Shown one piece after another: positions 1-10,859 of a stretch of DNA of 64,000 bases (its first letter is position 1; each line of letters begins with the position of its first letter). Location of the stretch: assembly GCA_029962745.1 (NCBI GenBank), contig CM057161.1:4536611-4600610 (forward strand). Direction: 5' to 3'. This DNA comes from Echinometra lucunter (taxonomy: Eukaryota; Echinodermata; Echinoidea; Camarodonta; Echinometridae). Both the position numbers and the translations under genes were made by a program. Under the pieces are notes generated by a model. It saw only the letters and a program-made list of their open reading frames with translations, was not told the origin of the DNA and did no database searches.

Positions 1-105
1 AAATGCCACGGTGACAATTGCTCCTCGAAAATCCACTTTCTCCTGACCTTAACACTAAAACTCACCTAAAACCCTATTGCAACCCTAACCACAACCCTAC
101 AGCCA

Positions 106-482
106 GAATTCACAGAGGTGGTTCAGATTCATAGCATGGTTTATGTAGATTTTGTGGTATAAGAGTGCTTGATTTAATAGCATGAACACTAAGCTTAGAA
201 AGGTCCAATAATAATGCATGCGCATGTTTGGCAAAGGTGCTAAATTCACGCTAGTTGCTATGATTTGGATCACGGTTTATTTAAATTAATTTGAATTAAT
301 ATCGGTGCATAAATTTATATAAACCTTGGTCTATACCAAAGCAACAAACGTGAATTTAGCGCCCTTTGCCAAACATGTGCGTTGATTATTGGACCTTTCT
401 AAGTGTACTCGCCAAATCAAGCGCACAAATACTGCGAAATCTGCATAAACTGTGGTGTAATCTAAACCACCTTTCTGAATTC
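106..482. mobile_element. Foldback MITE, about 375 bp
   Basis: Both ends read GAATTCA.AGAGGTGGTT inward and the arms stay complementary for about 170 bp, with matching blocks such as CTTAGAAAGGTCCAATAAT and CATGTTTGGCAAAG. There is no coding capacity. It lies in the PGAP2 intron beyond the fourth coding exon. Confidence 0.75.
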
Positions 483-566
483 GGGCTTACATATATGATG
501 AAAGCTTGGAGCAGTATTGCAGTTGGAGCAATTGTCAGCAGAGGAAATGTCGAAGAAGAATCTTAC

Positions 567-675
567 CTCCTGGTTCACAATACCGGTTGTGTCTGAAGTA
601 GAAGTACATAGCAAAGATAAATGCCAGCAGGTTTGTGAGGAAGAGTGCAAGCTTTTTGTAAAGAATGTGTCTCTC
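567..675 (-). CDS. PGAP2: PGAP2 fourth coding exon
   Basis: 109 nt, phase 0 to phase 1, acceptor CTTTAG and donor GTAAGA. Encodes [20 protein letters not shown] followed by [16 protein letters not shown]; the RHNxYCExG motif is diagnostic for PGAP2. The next exon, expected to carry the final membrane helix (YTIFAxLEY in vertebrates), was not found between 1 and 566 and should lie left of the window. Confidence 0.92.
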
Positions 676-1477
676 CTAAAGATATGGAGAAAGAGAAGAG
701 AAAGGAAAGGCAAAATTAAAGGAAAGGGGAGGGAGGGAAGGGAGAGAAGGAGAGGAACAGAAATGACAGAGATGGGAAAAGGATAGGCGATAGGGAAGGA
801 AGGGAAAAGGGGCAAAAGAGGGGAGGGAGAGAAAGGAGAGGAGAGGAAGGGAAATGAAAGAAAGGAGAAAAGGACAGGGAAGGAAAGGGAAAAGAGGGGA
901 AAGGAGATGGGAGGAGAGAAAGGAGAGGAGAGGGAGGGAAATGAAAGAGAGGAGAAAAGGATAGGGAAGAAAAGGGAAAGAGAGAGAGAGGGGAAGGGAG
1001 AGGGAGTTAGGAAAAAGAGGGGAAGGTAAAGGAGAAGGAGGGGGAAAGGAGAAGGGAGATCAGGATAGAATTAGATGAAAGAAGAAAGGGACTGGGAAGA
1101 GATGAGGACAAGGAGAGTTGGGCAAAAGGAAAAAATAGGGGGACACAGAGGGAGGGGGAGAGGAAAGGGGAAAGGAAGTGGGAAAAGAAAGAGGTTGGGA
1201 AGCAAACAATGAAAGGGAAAAGAAAAAGAGAGATTGATATGAAAGGAGAGAATGGCAACATGAGGGTGGGAAAAGGAGAGAGAGGGAAGGGAAAAAAAAG
1301 AGTGGGAAGAATAAGGGAGTAAGGATGGGGGTATTTTATAGCTATTAATTCTTCAAATGTTCATTTTATTACTATTTTTTATAATCAATCATTGTTACTA
1401 TTATCATCAAAGTTCTGACTAGCCTCTTCCCAAGCAAAGTATGATGCATTAAATGATAATGCTGTTCTTGCTCTCCC

Positions 1478-1509
<32 letters not shown>

Positions 1510-4500
1510 TCACATCCACACACCCACACACATAAAGCTAGCAAATACTTCAAAGATGTGTGCATGCAACTCCTCCAAATGTAATTCTTTCCATGCTTTG
1601 ATTCCCATGCAAACAATACAAATATAAAGAGAGATAATGGTTTTACAACACACATTCTCGCAAGAATTACTCCAAGGTTAATATACTACACTGAAGAAAT
1701 TTCTAAGTTCAACTTTAACCCTTGACCAAACACTAGATATAACCCTAACCCTTGCTCTATTAAATCTAACCGAAAACCCAAATCAACCTCAAGCCTTTGT
1801 CTTTGAGTATATTTCTCACAGAAAACATACCCAGAGTATTGTCATTTGAAGAAATATAGAGCATCAAACACCCCAGAGGTAACAGAGGCATATCAATTAA
1901 GTAGCATTTTAATGTGGATGAGGGTTAAGGTTCACCATGTGGTAAGTCCTAAAAGGACTGTTAAGTTTGATACAGGAACAGTGGGAGGAGAAATGGAGAG
2001 GTGAGACAGAGAGTAAGAGAGAGTGGAGAGTATCTTTCTTGAGAACGAGTGAAGTCCTGAAAAGGACTGTAAACCAAATGAGAAGGCGATGGTTCCATCT
2101 GTTTTTTTCTCATCTGGTTTATACTCCTTTTCATGACTTCACTCATCCTCAAGAAAGATACTCTCCAATCTCCCATACTCTGTATCTCACCTCTCCATTT
2201 CTCCTCCCCTAAACTTTCACCACTTTTCCTCTAACTGAACAGTTCTTTTGGGACTTACCACATGGTGAACCGTATACCTTATGCACGATATCTGTACCAC
2301 CATGCAAACCTCCACCTTCAAAAATCATTAGCATTTCAATGTTGTGGAAAATAAAAATAAAAAAGAGTAAAAAGGAGAGAGTTCTTACTTCATCAGTGGG
2401 TGCTGGACCAAGGTTTGTAGCCATGCGGAAAAGCAGACACATAAACATCATATACAACATGGAACTTGCTTGGAAGGTTACGAAGAATATCTCATGTGCT
2501 TCTGCAAAAATGAACACAACAGAAGAATATTTCAATAAGACATGACTTCAAATTTCTGCCAAATACAATTTTCCACTTACAACAACCTTACTTTCTACTT
2601 GCAAGTTGAATTTGACTTTGATGTAAACTTCATGATAACTAAAGGAAACAAACACCAATCTCAGCTTTACTGCCCCCTTAAAGTTGACCGCACACTATAC
2701 GATCGATCTGCGATCTGACTTTGGAAAAAGTCATTATAGCACTTGATATTAACATAAAAACACGTATTGATCAAAATTTTAAACAGTCAATCGAAGACTA
2801 AAATCTAAATTCTGGGATATTGCAAGCCTCCCTGGTGAAGATAAAGTGAAATCAAATGCGAATTTTCACCAACTAATTTGCTCTCAGCCAATCAGATGCA
2901 AGGATTTTCAGTAGCTTATAACAGTTGTCGGTGAAAATCACAGACAAAACACTTCATGAAACACACCCCTGGGATCTCTTTCATAAAACTTGTTATCAAT
3001 ATCAGAAACAACTGCCACAATGCAACTTGCTACTGATAACAAGTTTTATGAAATGGGGCCCATATCATCATGGGAATAAGATGTTACTTTGGTGAATGCT
3101 CTTTAGTTTTATTTGGCAGGTCCTGGGTTCAATCCTCGCTAAATGCTTACGTCCAAGTTGGAGGAGTTTTGACCACATCTGTCCCTCTCAGCCCAAGGCC
3201 CTATTGCATAAAGTTTACCACAGATTGTAACTTTGCCATCAATGTCAACTTCCATGGAAACATTGAATTTGATTTGCTGTTGAGCAATGTTACCATGGTA
3301 TAGTTACCATTGATAGCAGAGTTACCATTTATGGTAAGTTTTACGCAACGGGGCTCAGGTGTCAATAGGAGGCATTGGGGACCTGGCAATGATGGGGCAA
3401 TAATAATTGCCGGGTATGCAGAAAGATCTGTGAAAATAAGACCTTCTTCCTCTCCTTACTACTACTTGTCATCATCATTAGCATCATCATCATCATCAGC
3501 ATCCTCATCCTCATTACCAGCATCATCAGCACCAGTATCATCATCATCAGCAGCATCAGCATCATCATCATCACCATCATCACCATCATCATCATCATCA
3601 CCACCATCATCATCATTACATTATTATCATCATCAATGCCTACCAAAAAACTCTCTAGAAGATATGCAAGTAAGTCCTATAAGGCCGATGTTCTCAGTCA
3701 TCTCCAGCACAGCACACAGCTGACACAGAATGTCATACAACCTAGTGGTATCTGGGAGGCTAGAGTAGAGGGAATAATGACCAAAGACTGCAGTCACTCT
3801 CTGTGCTGAAGTCAGCGTCACCGTGAGTCGCCAGATGTAGGATGAGGGCGCTGTGGCGATAGCTGCACTGAAAGAGGGTAGGAAATTCACAACCTGTAGA
3901 GAAGTACATGGATGAAAAAAAAAAGTCGTGAAAAATGTCTGTGACCCCCAAATAAATTGAAACAGAGGGGGTAATGACCAGAGAATCCAGTCATACTCCA
4001 TGTTAAAGTCAGGGTCATCATGAATTGCTGGATGTACGTGTACATAGGATGAGAGTGCAGGATACTTGGCCCTAATGGGGCTGGAGTGGGGGGGGGGGGG
4101 GGCAGAGAGAGGGAAAATGTGCAAAAACACAAAATGTTATTGGTGAAAACTAATAAATACATGTAAAGGATGACATTCATTTGCTTGTAATGTATTAAAG
4201 CTCTGAAGAAAACTAGATGAATCTTTGACTGCGCGCGGTCGAAATTTATGCCTCCGCCATTGCCAGATTGAAAATATATGACACATTCAAGTTGATTTTT
4301 TAATTTTCATGTATACAATGACATCTTTGACCTTGACCTTTGACCTCGTGACCCCCAAATCTAATGAGACCATAATGAGACATTCCATACGCATACATGA
4401 GCCAAGTTTGAAGTTGAACCGTCACAGAGTTGTTAAGTTATCGCAAGAACAAGCAATTTTCATGTCTATAATGACCTCTATGACCTTTGACCTTTAACCT

Positions 4501-7500
4501 TGAGACCCAAAAATCTAATCAGATCATTGTCCCTCCCATATGCATACATGTACCAAGTTTGAAGCTGCTCCGTCAAATGGTTGTTATCGCGAGAACGGAC
4601 TATTTCTATGTACATAATGACCTCCATGACCTTTGACCTTTGACCTTGAGACCCTAAAATCTAATCAGATCATTGTCCTTCCCATATGCATACATGAACC
4701 AGGTCTGAAGTTGATCCGTCAAATGGTTGTTGAGTTATCGCGAGAACGAACCATTTCTATGTACATAATGACCTCTATGACCTTTGACCTTGAGACCCCA
4801 AAATCTAATCAGATCATTGTCCCTCCCATATGCATACATGTGCTAAGTTTGAGGTTGATCAGTCAAATGGTTGTTGAGTTATGGTGAAAACGAACCATTT
4901 CTATGTACATAATGACCTCTATGACCTTTGACCTTTGACCTTGTGACCCCAAAATCTAATAAGATCATTGTCCCTCCCATGTGCATACATGAGCCATATT
5001 TGAAGCCAATCTGTCAAATGGTTCATCGCGAGAACAAGCCATTTTTATGTGTATTATTACCTCTATGACCTTTACCTTTGACCTTGAGACTCCAAAATCT
5101 AATCAGATCTTTGTCCCTCCCATATGCATACATGAGCCAAGTTTGAAGTTGATCTGTCAAACGGTTCTTAAGTTATCGCGAGAACGAAAACGGGACAGAT
5201 GGACGGACGGAGGACCCGAAAACATAATGCCTCTGGCAACCACCTACGGTGGGCGGAGGCATAAAAAAAATAAAAGCACTACACTATGAACATGAACAAG
5301 TAGATTAAATGGTGGAAGAAATCGGGATACTCTCTCTTTTAAAAAAAAAATATTGCTTTGGTTTAATATCAACTTTGATATGTTTTTATCAAAAAAATTT
5401 ATATTGTTATATATTTCTTTTCATAAACATATAATGCTTTTAAAGTGAGACCAGTAAATTGGTTTGGTAAATGTATTAAAAATGTCAGGAAACACTGGAG
5501 ATATATTACTGACAAGCAACCCCCAAACCACACAGGAAGGGCTGCATAAATCTTTGAACCTTTAATATATAATTGCTACTTTCCAGATGTATATACATGT
5601 AGGGTGTTATTTTCTAAATTTGGTACTTCCTAGTACCATTTCTACTGCTGAACTTATCATTACAAAGAAAACAAAAGAAAACAAACCAAAAAAAAAAAAC
5701 ACTTGTAAATTAGTAATTCATTACAAGACATACACTGCAAACCTTTCTTCCCTCAAAATAAATGAGATATATTCAAAGTGGGAAAGATGAAACCTTTTTG
5801 CTATAGACAAGGCACAAGCACAAAACTGCACACAAGCAGGAAACACTAAAAAGAAACTGATCAGGAGCAGCCACTTCCAGTGGTAACTTTCTCTTTCAGT
5901 TCCCCATACTTCAAGGGAATCAGGGCCCTGTTTCATAAAACTAGTTAATTTGCAATAACTGTTATCAACTGAAATCCTTGCATCTAATTGGCCGAGAGCA
6001 AATTTGTCATAGAAATGTGGCAGTTGTTACTGATAACAAATTTTATGAAATGGGGCCCTCAGATTTTGTGGGGCTTAATTATAACATAAATAACATCTAG
6101 GGGTGTTTCACAAAGACTAAGATTGACTAAAATCACACTTAACTATGGCTGGCCACTCATGCCACTTTTTTCTTTCACCATGGATCTCTCAAAGGATTCG
6201 CAAATCATGGTCACAAATTTGCAGAAATTGACAATTTTCTATAGTTCATTGATGAAGAAAAAAAAAAGAGTAAATTCTTCAAATTTGTGACAATGATTTG
6301 CACATCCCTTGAAAGCAGGGTGACCAGGGGAGCGTTTCATGAAAGGACTTGTCGGATGTTTTATCCGACAAAGTCTGTTTTATCCGACAGTTGCCACAGT
6401 AACGATGCTTCTCAGCCAATCAAAATCAAGGAAAGATGTCAGATCTGACAACTTGTCAGACAACAAATGTTGATGAAACGCTCCCCTTATTTGGGATTCT
6501 GAAATACGGGACTTTTTTTGGCCTTTACTTCAGAGGGCCAGTGGGCAAGGCACAATAGATGAATGAGAATCGGCTTCATTATCGTTCTCTAAAAGTTGGC
6601 ACTAACCACACTACTTACCACAGCAGAATACCCTCCTCATTATGGGAAAAGGTGATTAGATTATAGGGGAGTTAGATTGTTGTATTGATTCGTATTCTAT
6701 ATCTCTTCCAACGGATAAGGAGGTGTTTTTTCCTGTATTCTTAAGAATGAGGAAGTGTTTGTTGGTTGATTGATGTTGATAATTTTTGTAAGAATGAAAA
6801 CAACCTAGTCACATCGGATTTGTACTTGCATGATGAAATGATCCATTCAACTAGGCGCAGCCGAAAAACCATTATTTGTTTTATATGACACCTATATGAC
6901 ACGCTGTCCGTCAATATGCTTGATCGCATGCACACTGCAAACGCAAGCGTTTTACACGCGTAGTCTGCCGGGCTCTCAGCCAGAGCAAATCGCATGGATC
7001 CAAAATTGCACGGTAAATGGAGCCACAATTGCAAGAATGATGACGTAATAGTAAAATGGGACAAATGATCAATATCAAACAACCAATCAAATGACAAGGA
7101 TCAATTTAGGTGTCATATAATATACCATAAAATTTGCATCCAAGATAAAGAATTTCTCTCGTGCACTATATATATCACCTCGACCTACGGCCTTGGTGAC
7201 ATATATTGCACTTGAGAAATTCTAAAACTATGGATGCACATATTACAGTATATTCAACTTCAGAGCATGCACTATATGTACATGTATAATACTGCACCTC
7301 TCAGAAAGTTCAAGTTTCTCTATGAAGTGATATATGAAAGGATCATACTATCATCAATTTACAAGTAAGAACACTTGACATGTCTACAAATAGGACACAT
7401 GTTTCCATGTGATCCAAATCAAAATGAGGAAAATCTAAAGGATCACTATGTCACTTTGAGATGTATTATTACACATAACAAAATTTCACAGGATGCTAAG

Positions 7501-9541
7501 GATTACTGGGCTTTCATCACTTATTAATCTTTTTTCTTTCACTGCACATGTTGAAAATTTGGGTTTGATGTCTTACATCCTGTATGAGGGTATTAAACCA
7601 AATATAAATTATTCTATGAATACAGTACATGCAAGTACTGCAGAATGAAGACTTATAATTTCATAGTGAATGTCATTTCTTTATTATCTTCTTAGAGTTG
7701 CACTTTCTACCATACTATTTTTCTTTAAATATTTGTTTTCATCATTTACGTGATGTATCGATCACTGAATCCATCTAGAGATTCATCCATTCAGCCATCC
7801 AGCACATGCAAGTACCCACTGATTCTTCTCTATCTCGTCATGTAACTTTATATCCACCCTTCCATCAAATCATCCTTCCAAGCTCCTCCAAAGCAGATCG
7901 TTTATGTATACATCCATTCATGATTCTTCCATCAATTCATCTATCCATCCATCCATCTCTCCCTCAGCCACCTATCCATCCATCCATCCACCCATCCACC
8001 TCTACATCTATTCATCCATCCATCCATCCATCCATCCACCTCTACATCTATTCATCCATCCATCCATCCATCCATCCATCAATCTCTCCCTCAGCAACCT
8101 ATCCATCCATCCATCCATCCATCCACCTCTACATCTATCCATCCATCCATCCATCCATCCACCTCTACATCTATTCATCCATCCATCCATCTCTCCCTCA
8201 GCCACCTATCCATCCCTCCCTCAGCCACCTATCCATCCATCCATCCACCCATCCACCTCTACATCTATTCATCTATCCATCCATCTATCCATCCATCTCT
8301 CCCTCAGCCACCTATCCATCCATCCATCCATCCATCCACCCATCCACCTCTACATTTATTCATTCATTCATAATCTATCCATCCACTCATCCAACTCTAC
8401 ATCTATTCATCCACCCATTTATCTATCCATCCATCCACCTCTACATCTATTCATCCATCCATCTATCTATCCATCTACATGTACCTCTTCATCCATTCAT
8501 CCATCCATTCATCTATCCATCCACCTCTACATCTATTCATCCATCCATCCATCCATCCATCCATCCACCTCTACATCTATTCATCCATCCATCCATCTCT
8601 CCCTCAGCCACCTATCCATCCATCCATCCATCCACCAATCCATCTCTACATTTATTCACCCACCTCTACATCTATTCATCCATTCATTCATCTATCGATA
8701 CATCCATCCATCCACCTCTACATTTATTCATCCATCCATTTATCTATCCATCCACCCATCCATCTCTACATCTATTCATCCATTCATCTATCTATCCATC
8801 TACCTCTGCATCCATTCATCCATCCATTCATCTATCCATCCATCTATCTACATGTACCTCTACATCCATTCATCCACCCATTCATCTATCTATCCATCCA
8901 TGATCCACCTCTACATCGATCCATTCACCCATTGATCACTTATCGATCTATCAATCCACCCATCCATCTACCTCTATATCTATTCATCCATCCATCTATC
9001 CATCTACTTCTCCATCCATTCATCCATCCATTCATCTATCCATCTATCCACCTCTATAATATACATCTATTCATCCATCCATCCATCCATCCACCTCTAC
9101 ATCCATTCATCCACCCATTCATCTATCTATGATTTTCAGTCCACATAAATTGAATTCATCCATTCATAACTTAATTATGTACACAGTCTACATGCATGAT
9201 GACACCACAAATTATATGCACGTGATTTTGTTATTGACAAAACTGTTTTCTATGCACTGAATCAATACTGTTCATTGAGCAGATCACAGCATTCGGTATA
9301 CTTACATGACAATGGGTCTCTGTTGTATCTTCAAAGTTGATGAGTACGGCACACAGAATACTTAACATGAACCCTATGATTATAACCCATGACGTGATAG
9401 TGACAGCCGCCGGAAGAGATATCCTGATACCATTGCTGGTGTATCGACTGGGCCCCGAAAAATTCACCATTTTTGTATGTTACTCTTGTCTTAACGTTGT
9501 AGAGTCCAAAGCGTGACTTGTTGGTCACAGAGTGCAGAGAT
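567..9541 (-). CDS. PGAP2: PGAP2 (post-GPI attachment to proteins factor 2), partial gene, last exon(s) outside window
   Basis: PGAP2 is a multi-pass Golgi protein of the Frag1/DRAM/Sfk1 family needed for fatty-acid remodelling of GPI anchors. Four phase-compatible coding exons on the minus strand (9470-9306, 3893-3644, 2501-2389, 675-567) encode about 212 residues; vertebrate PGAP2 has roughly 250, so only the C-terminal part is missing past the left edge. Family hallmarks seen: [10 protein letters not shown] after the first membrane segment (vertebrate FKETTATHC), [10 protein letters not shown] followed by YIWRL (vertebrate NYLPS..SAI, YVWR), and [12 protein letters not shown] (vertebrate VYFRHNMYCEAG). 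The start ATG at 9470 has a good context (AAAATGG) and an in-frame stop (TAA) four codons upstream. A strong acceptor (pyrimidine tract then CGTAG) just before 9541 shows that an untranslated first exon lies further upstream. Every intron has GT-AG ends. Confidence 0.93.
685..1330. repeat. 650-bp polypurine (GA-rich) tract
   Basis: Almost pure A/G on the plus strand (GGGAAA, GGAGAG, AGAGAG blocks), so pure pyrimidine on the PGAP2 sense strand. It starts within 15 bp of the acceptor side of PGAP2 exon 675-567 and may double as that intron's extended polypyrimidine tract. Confidence 0.85.
1471..1532. repeat. (CT)n(CA)n compound microsatellite
   Basis: A run of CT dinucleotides passes directly into CA dinucleotides with a few interruptions. 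Confidence 0.9.
1921..2280. mobile_element. Foldback MITE, 'TTCACCATGTGGTAAGTCC' family, copy 1
   Basis: The ends GGTTCACCATGTGGTAAGTC and its complement near 2258-2271 enclose two arms that share AGTATCTTTCTTGAG and AAAGGACTGTAAACCA. Because of this, similar peptides can be read on both strands; none is a gene. A second, longer member is at 27661-28156. Confidence 0.8.
2389..2501 (-). CDS. PGAP2: PGAP2 third coding exon
   Basis: 113 nt, phase 1 to phase 0, acceptor TTTTTGCAG and donor GTAAGA. Encodes [20 protein letters not shown] then CLLFRMATN, a membrane segment matching the vertebrate [20 protein letters not shown] region. Confidence 0.9.
2690..2850. mobile_element. Single arm of a 'CACTATACGATC' foldback element
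   Basis: CGCACACTATACGATCGATC and the downstream CAAGCCTCC block match one arm of the element at 50872-51266. The other arm is missing here. Confidence 0.5.
2860..3061. mobile_element. Two nested MITE remnants of the 'GGGGC.C..TTCATAAA' type
   Basis: 2860-2970 holds a right half with the central AGCCAATCAGATG box and an outer TTCATGAAAC end. 2971-3061 is a short hairpin (TTCATAAAACTTGTTATCA against TGATAACAAGTTTTATGAAA). Confidence 0.6.
3105..3145 (+). repeat. tRNA-like (SINE) box B fragment
   Basis: GGTCCTGGGTTCAATCCTCG resembles an RNA polymerase III B box. No convincing A box lies upstream, so this is at most a SINE remnant. Confidence 0.3.
3197..3356. mobile_element. MITE, TTGCATAAA/GCAACGGGGC ends
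   Basis: The hairpin begins GGCCCTATTGCATAAAGTTT and ends AAGTTTTACGCAACGGGGCT, with inner GTTACCATGG blocks. It is the same family as 22386-22544. Confidence 0.7.
3465..3635. repeat. (CAT)n/(ATC)n trinucleotide array
   Basis: Long runs of TCA/ATC triplets. The poly-Ser and poly-Met open frames across it are products of the repeat. Confidence 0.9.
3644..3893 (-). CDS. PGAP2: PGAP2 second coding exon
   Basis: 250 nt, entering in phase 0 after a CTACAG acceptor and leaving in phase 1 at a GTAGGC donor. It begins [13 protein letters not shown], then [11 protein letters not shown], and ends [18 protein letters not shown], aligning with the PGAP2 core (NYLPS, YVWR, VENLALLVLTYVSSSE). A degenerate copy of its middle lies at 3966-4056 in the upstream intron. 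Confidence 0.93.
3966..4056 (-). pseudogene. Degenerate intronic copy ('echo') of part of PGAP2 second coding exon
   Basis: Plus-strand GTAATGACCAGAGAATCCAG, then GTCAGGGTCATC and AGGATGAGAGTG, parallels GAATAATGACCAAAGACTGC, GTCAGCGTCACC and AGGATGAGGGCG inside the exon, about 197 bp away. The exon's acceptor is not copied, so this cannot be spliced as the exon is. Confidence 0.65.
4244..5266. mobile_element. Non-autonomous element with six tandem ~147-bp units
   Basis: The ends are complementary (TTTATGCCTCCGCC left, GGCGGAGGCATAAA right). Inside, about six units of 145-150 bp repeat 'ATGACCTCTATGACCTTTGA', ATCTAATCAGATCATTGTCC, CCATATGCATACATG and GTTATCGCGAGAACG, starting near 4310, 4460, 4607, 4756, 4901 and 5046. 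It closes with GGACGGACGGAGGACCCGAA. Related fragments are at 29281-29320 and 36100-36435. Confidence 0.8.
5923..6059. mobile_element. MITE with GGGCCC..TTTCATAAAA ends
   Basis: Ends are GGGCCCTGTTTCATAAAAC and TTTTATGAAATGGGGCCC, with a central CATCTAATTGGCCGAGAGC box of the same type as the CCAATCAGATG box in its relatives. Confidence 0.75.
6327..6486. mobile_element. MITE with GGGGAGCGTTTCATGAAA ends
   Basis: Left GGGGAGCGTTTCATGAAAGG, right GATGAAACGCTCCCC. The inner arms use a different palindrome word (GTCGGA/TCCGAC) and keep the central CAGCCAATCAAAATCAAGG. Confidence 0.75.
7112..7258. repeat. Imperfect ~145-bp hairpin
   Basis: Arms around GCATCC...AATTTCTC.AGTGCA.TATAT.TCACC meet at the loop TCGACCTACGGCCTTGG. 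A similar hairpin is at 56526-56675. Confidence 0.55.
7905..9136. repeat. 1.2-kb (CATC)n array with higher-order units
   Basis: Short CATC/CATT runs are repeatedly punctuated by CACCTCTACATCTATT and CTCTCCCTCAGCCACCTATC. Because 4 x 3 = 12 bases, all plus-strand frames stay open and read as poly SIHPSIHP; this is not a gene. It lies in the PGAP2 intron between 9306 and 3893. Confidence 0.95.
9306..9541 (-). CDS. PGAP2: PGAP2 exon with start codon (coding 9470-9306)
   Basis: Acceptor AG at 9543-9542 follows a pyrimidine-rich tract; 71 nt of 5' UTR (9541-9471) precede ATG 9470. The 55 codons contain one hydrophobic segment ([20 protein letters not shown]) followed by the lumenal [10 protein letters not shown] motif. 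The exon ends in phase 0 at a GTAAGT donor (9305). Confidence 0.92.
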
Positions 9542-10470
9542 CTACGGGCATGACAGGAAAGACAGAACATCAACTCTAACAACAAATATTAAAAATATAT
9601 AGATGATAGATCCGATTCTGTAATTGTATCACAAAACCTGACTCATTGACTACCGTATTTGAATTTCTCATCCTAAATATAGTATCTGCAACATCCGTGT
9701 AGCCATGGGGGTGTGGGGTTGATCGTCCTCCCCCATAAACTTGACATGCTTGATTGAGCAACAAGAAAAATGGTGAGAGAATGAAGGAAGAGGAGACGAC
9801 ATGGAATGATGACAAAGAAACTTCAAAGCAACAAAAATCCCCCTGTCACATCCCCCCCCCCCCTATGAAATCCTAGCCACGCCACTTTACGGTTAACCAA
9901 TCTTTACATGCTGGGTCACCGGCTCCACTGCATCGCTCAGCTCTGCCTCAGCTGTCAGTTTGAGCTAGTTTCCCGGTGGCATCGCCAAAGCTAAGTTTGG
10001 ATGAAAAATCCTTTTGTTTTCTGATAATTATACGCCTTAAAATCAATACAGTATGCTACTGGATAACATGAGTTACTGGTCAATTGAAAATCTTGGCTGT
10101 ACATACCAATGAATTGATGTCTCCTTTTAGGATGCCTCTATTTTTCCTACGCTGCACCAAAGATAGATCTTTGGCTGCACTAGCGAACCCCGCGCTATCA
10201 ACTACGAATATGCGATCAATGCGTTGCATCTGGTAAAAGCAGCCCCTACTCGCTCTCCTGTAAATTTTTAAGGACCTTAATCAGCTGGTGCTTAGTCTAC
10301 GAATTAAGTCCCGTTCGCTTTACATGCAGGCGGGGGGGGGGGGGGGGGTCGAGAGGGGCTGAGACTGAGAGAGGCAAATTTGTTATGCCCGGACAAAACC
10401 TGATTTTGTGCTTGTTTATTTAAAAAATGTGTTCCATAGCTACATCTGCACACAAACCAGTTGGCCTATG
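9542..10470. other. PGAP2 upstream region, no gene seen
   Basis: 9690-9745 and 9840-9885 carry G/C-run blocks; CCTAGCCACGCCACT near 9871-9885 looks like the end of a hAT-like element. Nothing in 9890-10320 shows coding potential or a clear first exon for PGAP2. Confidence 0.4.
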
Positions 10471-10477
10471 ATCCCTT

Positions 10478-10855
10478 TGTGTACTGGGGAGGGGGGGGGG
10501 GGTACTCACCTAATATTGTATTTGGCATGGTATAGAGGGGGTCCCATGGGGTGTGCCGCTCTAATGGGTCCCTTTTTCCAAGAAAAACAAAGGGTATGGT
10601 TTTGTTCTGGAAAATTCCTAAACATGCCCCCCCCCCCACTAACCTTTTTTAAACATGGGTAACTTTATTGTTCAGAATAATATTCTTGCCCACCATATAG
10701 TTGCTGAAGTACACACCCAAGATGCAAAATCCCTGATAATGGGTACCTGTTCTGGCCAAAATGACCCTTAAAAATGGGTATAGGTTTGAAGGCTTCAGCG
10801 GCACACCCACACACCCCAGTCCCAATCAAATCTGAGTCCCCCCCCCCTCCCCCAG
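10478..10855. mobile_element. G/C-homopolymer-ended repeat element
   Basis: It begins with a G run then GTACTCACC and ends with a C run before CAGGTTTTAATACCC. Internal lines (CATGGTATAGAGGGGGTCCC, AAAATGGGTATAGGTTTGAA) suggest imperfect inverted arms. The exact ends are uncertain. Confidence 0.4.
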
Positions 10856-10859
10856 GTTT

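Noticed and set aside
60..110. Interstitial telomere repeat (AACCCTA words), also near 1738-1760
   Set aside because: Only a few degenerate, irregularly spaced units; not a TTAGGG array.
7806..9132. Open frames of 217-365 codons reading SIHPSIHP
   Set aside because: They follow from the 4-bp CATC repeat, which keeps all plus-strand frames open; no start context, splice sites or homology.
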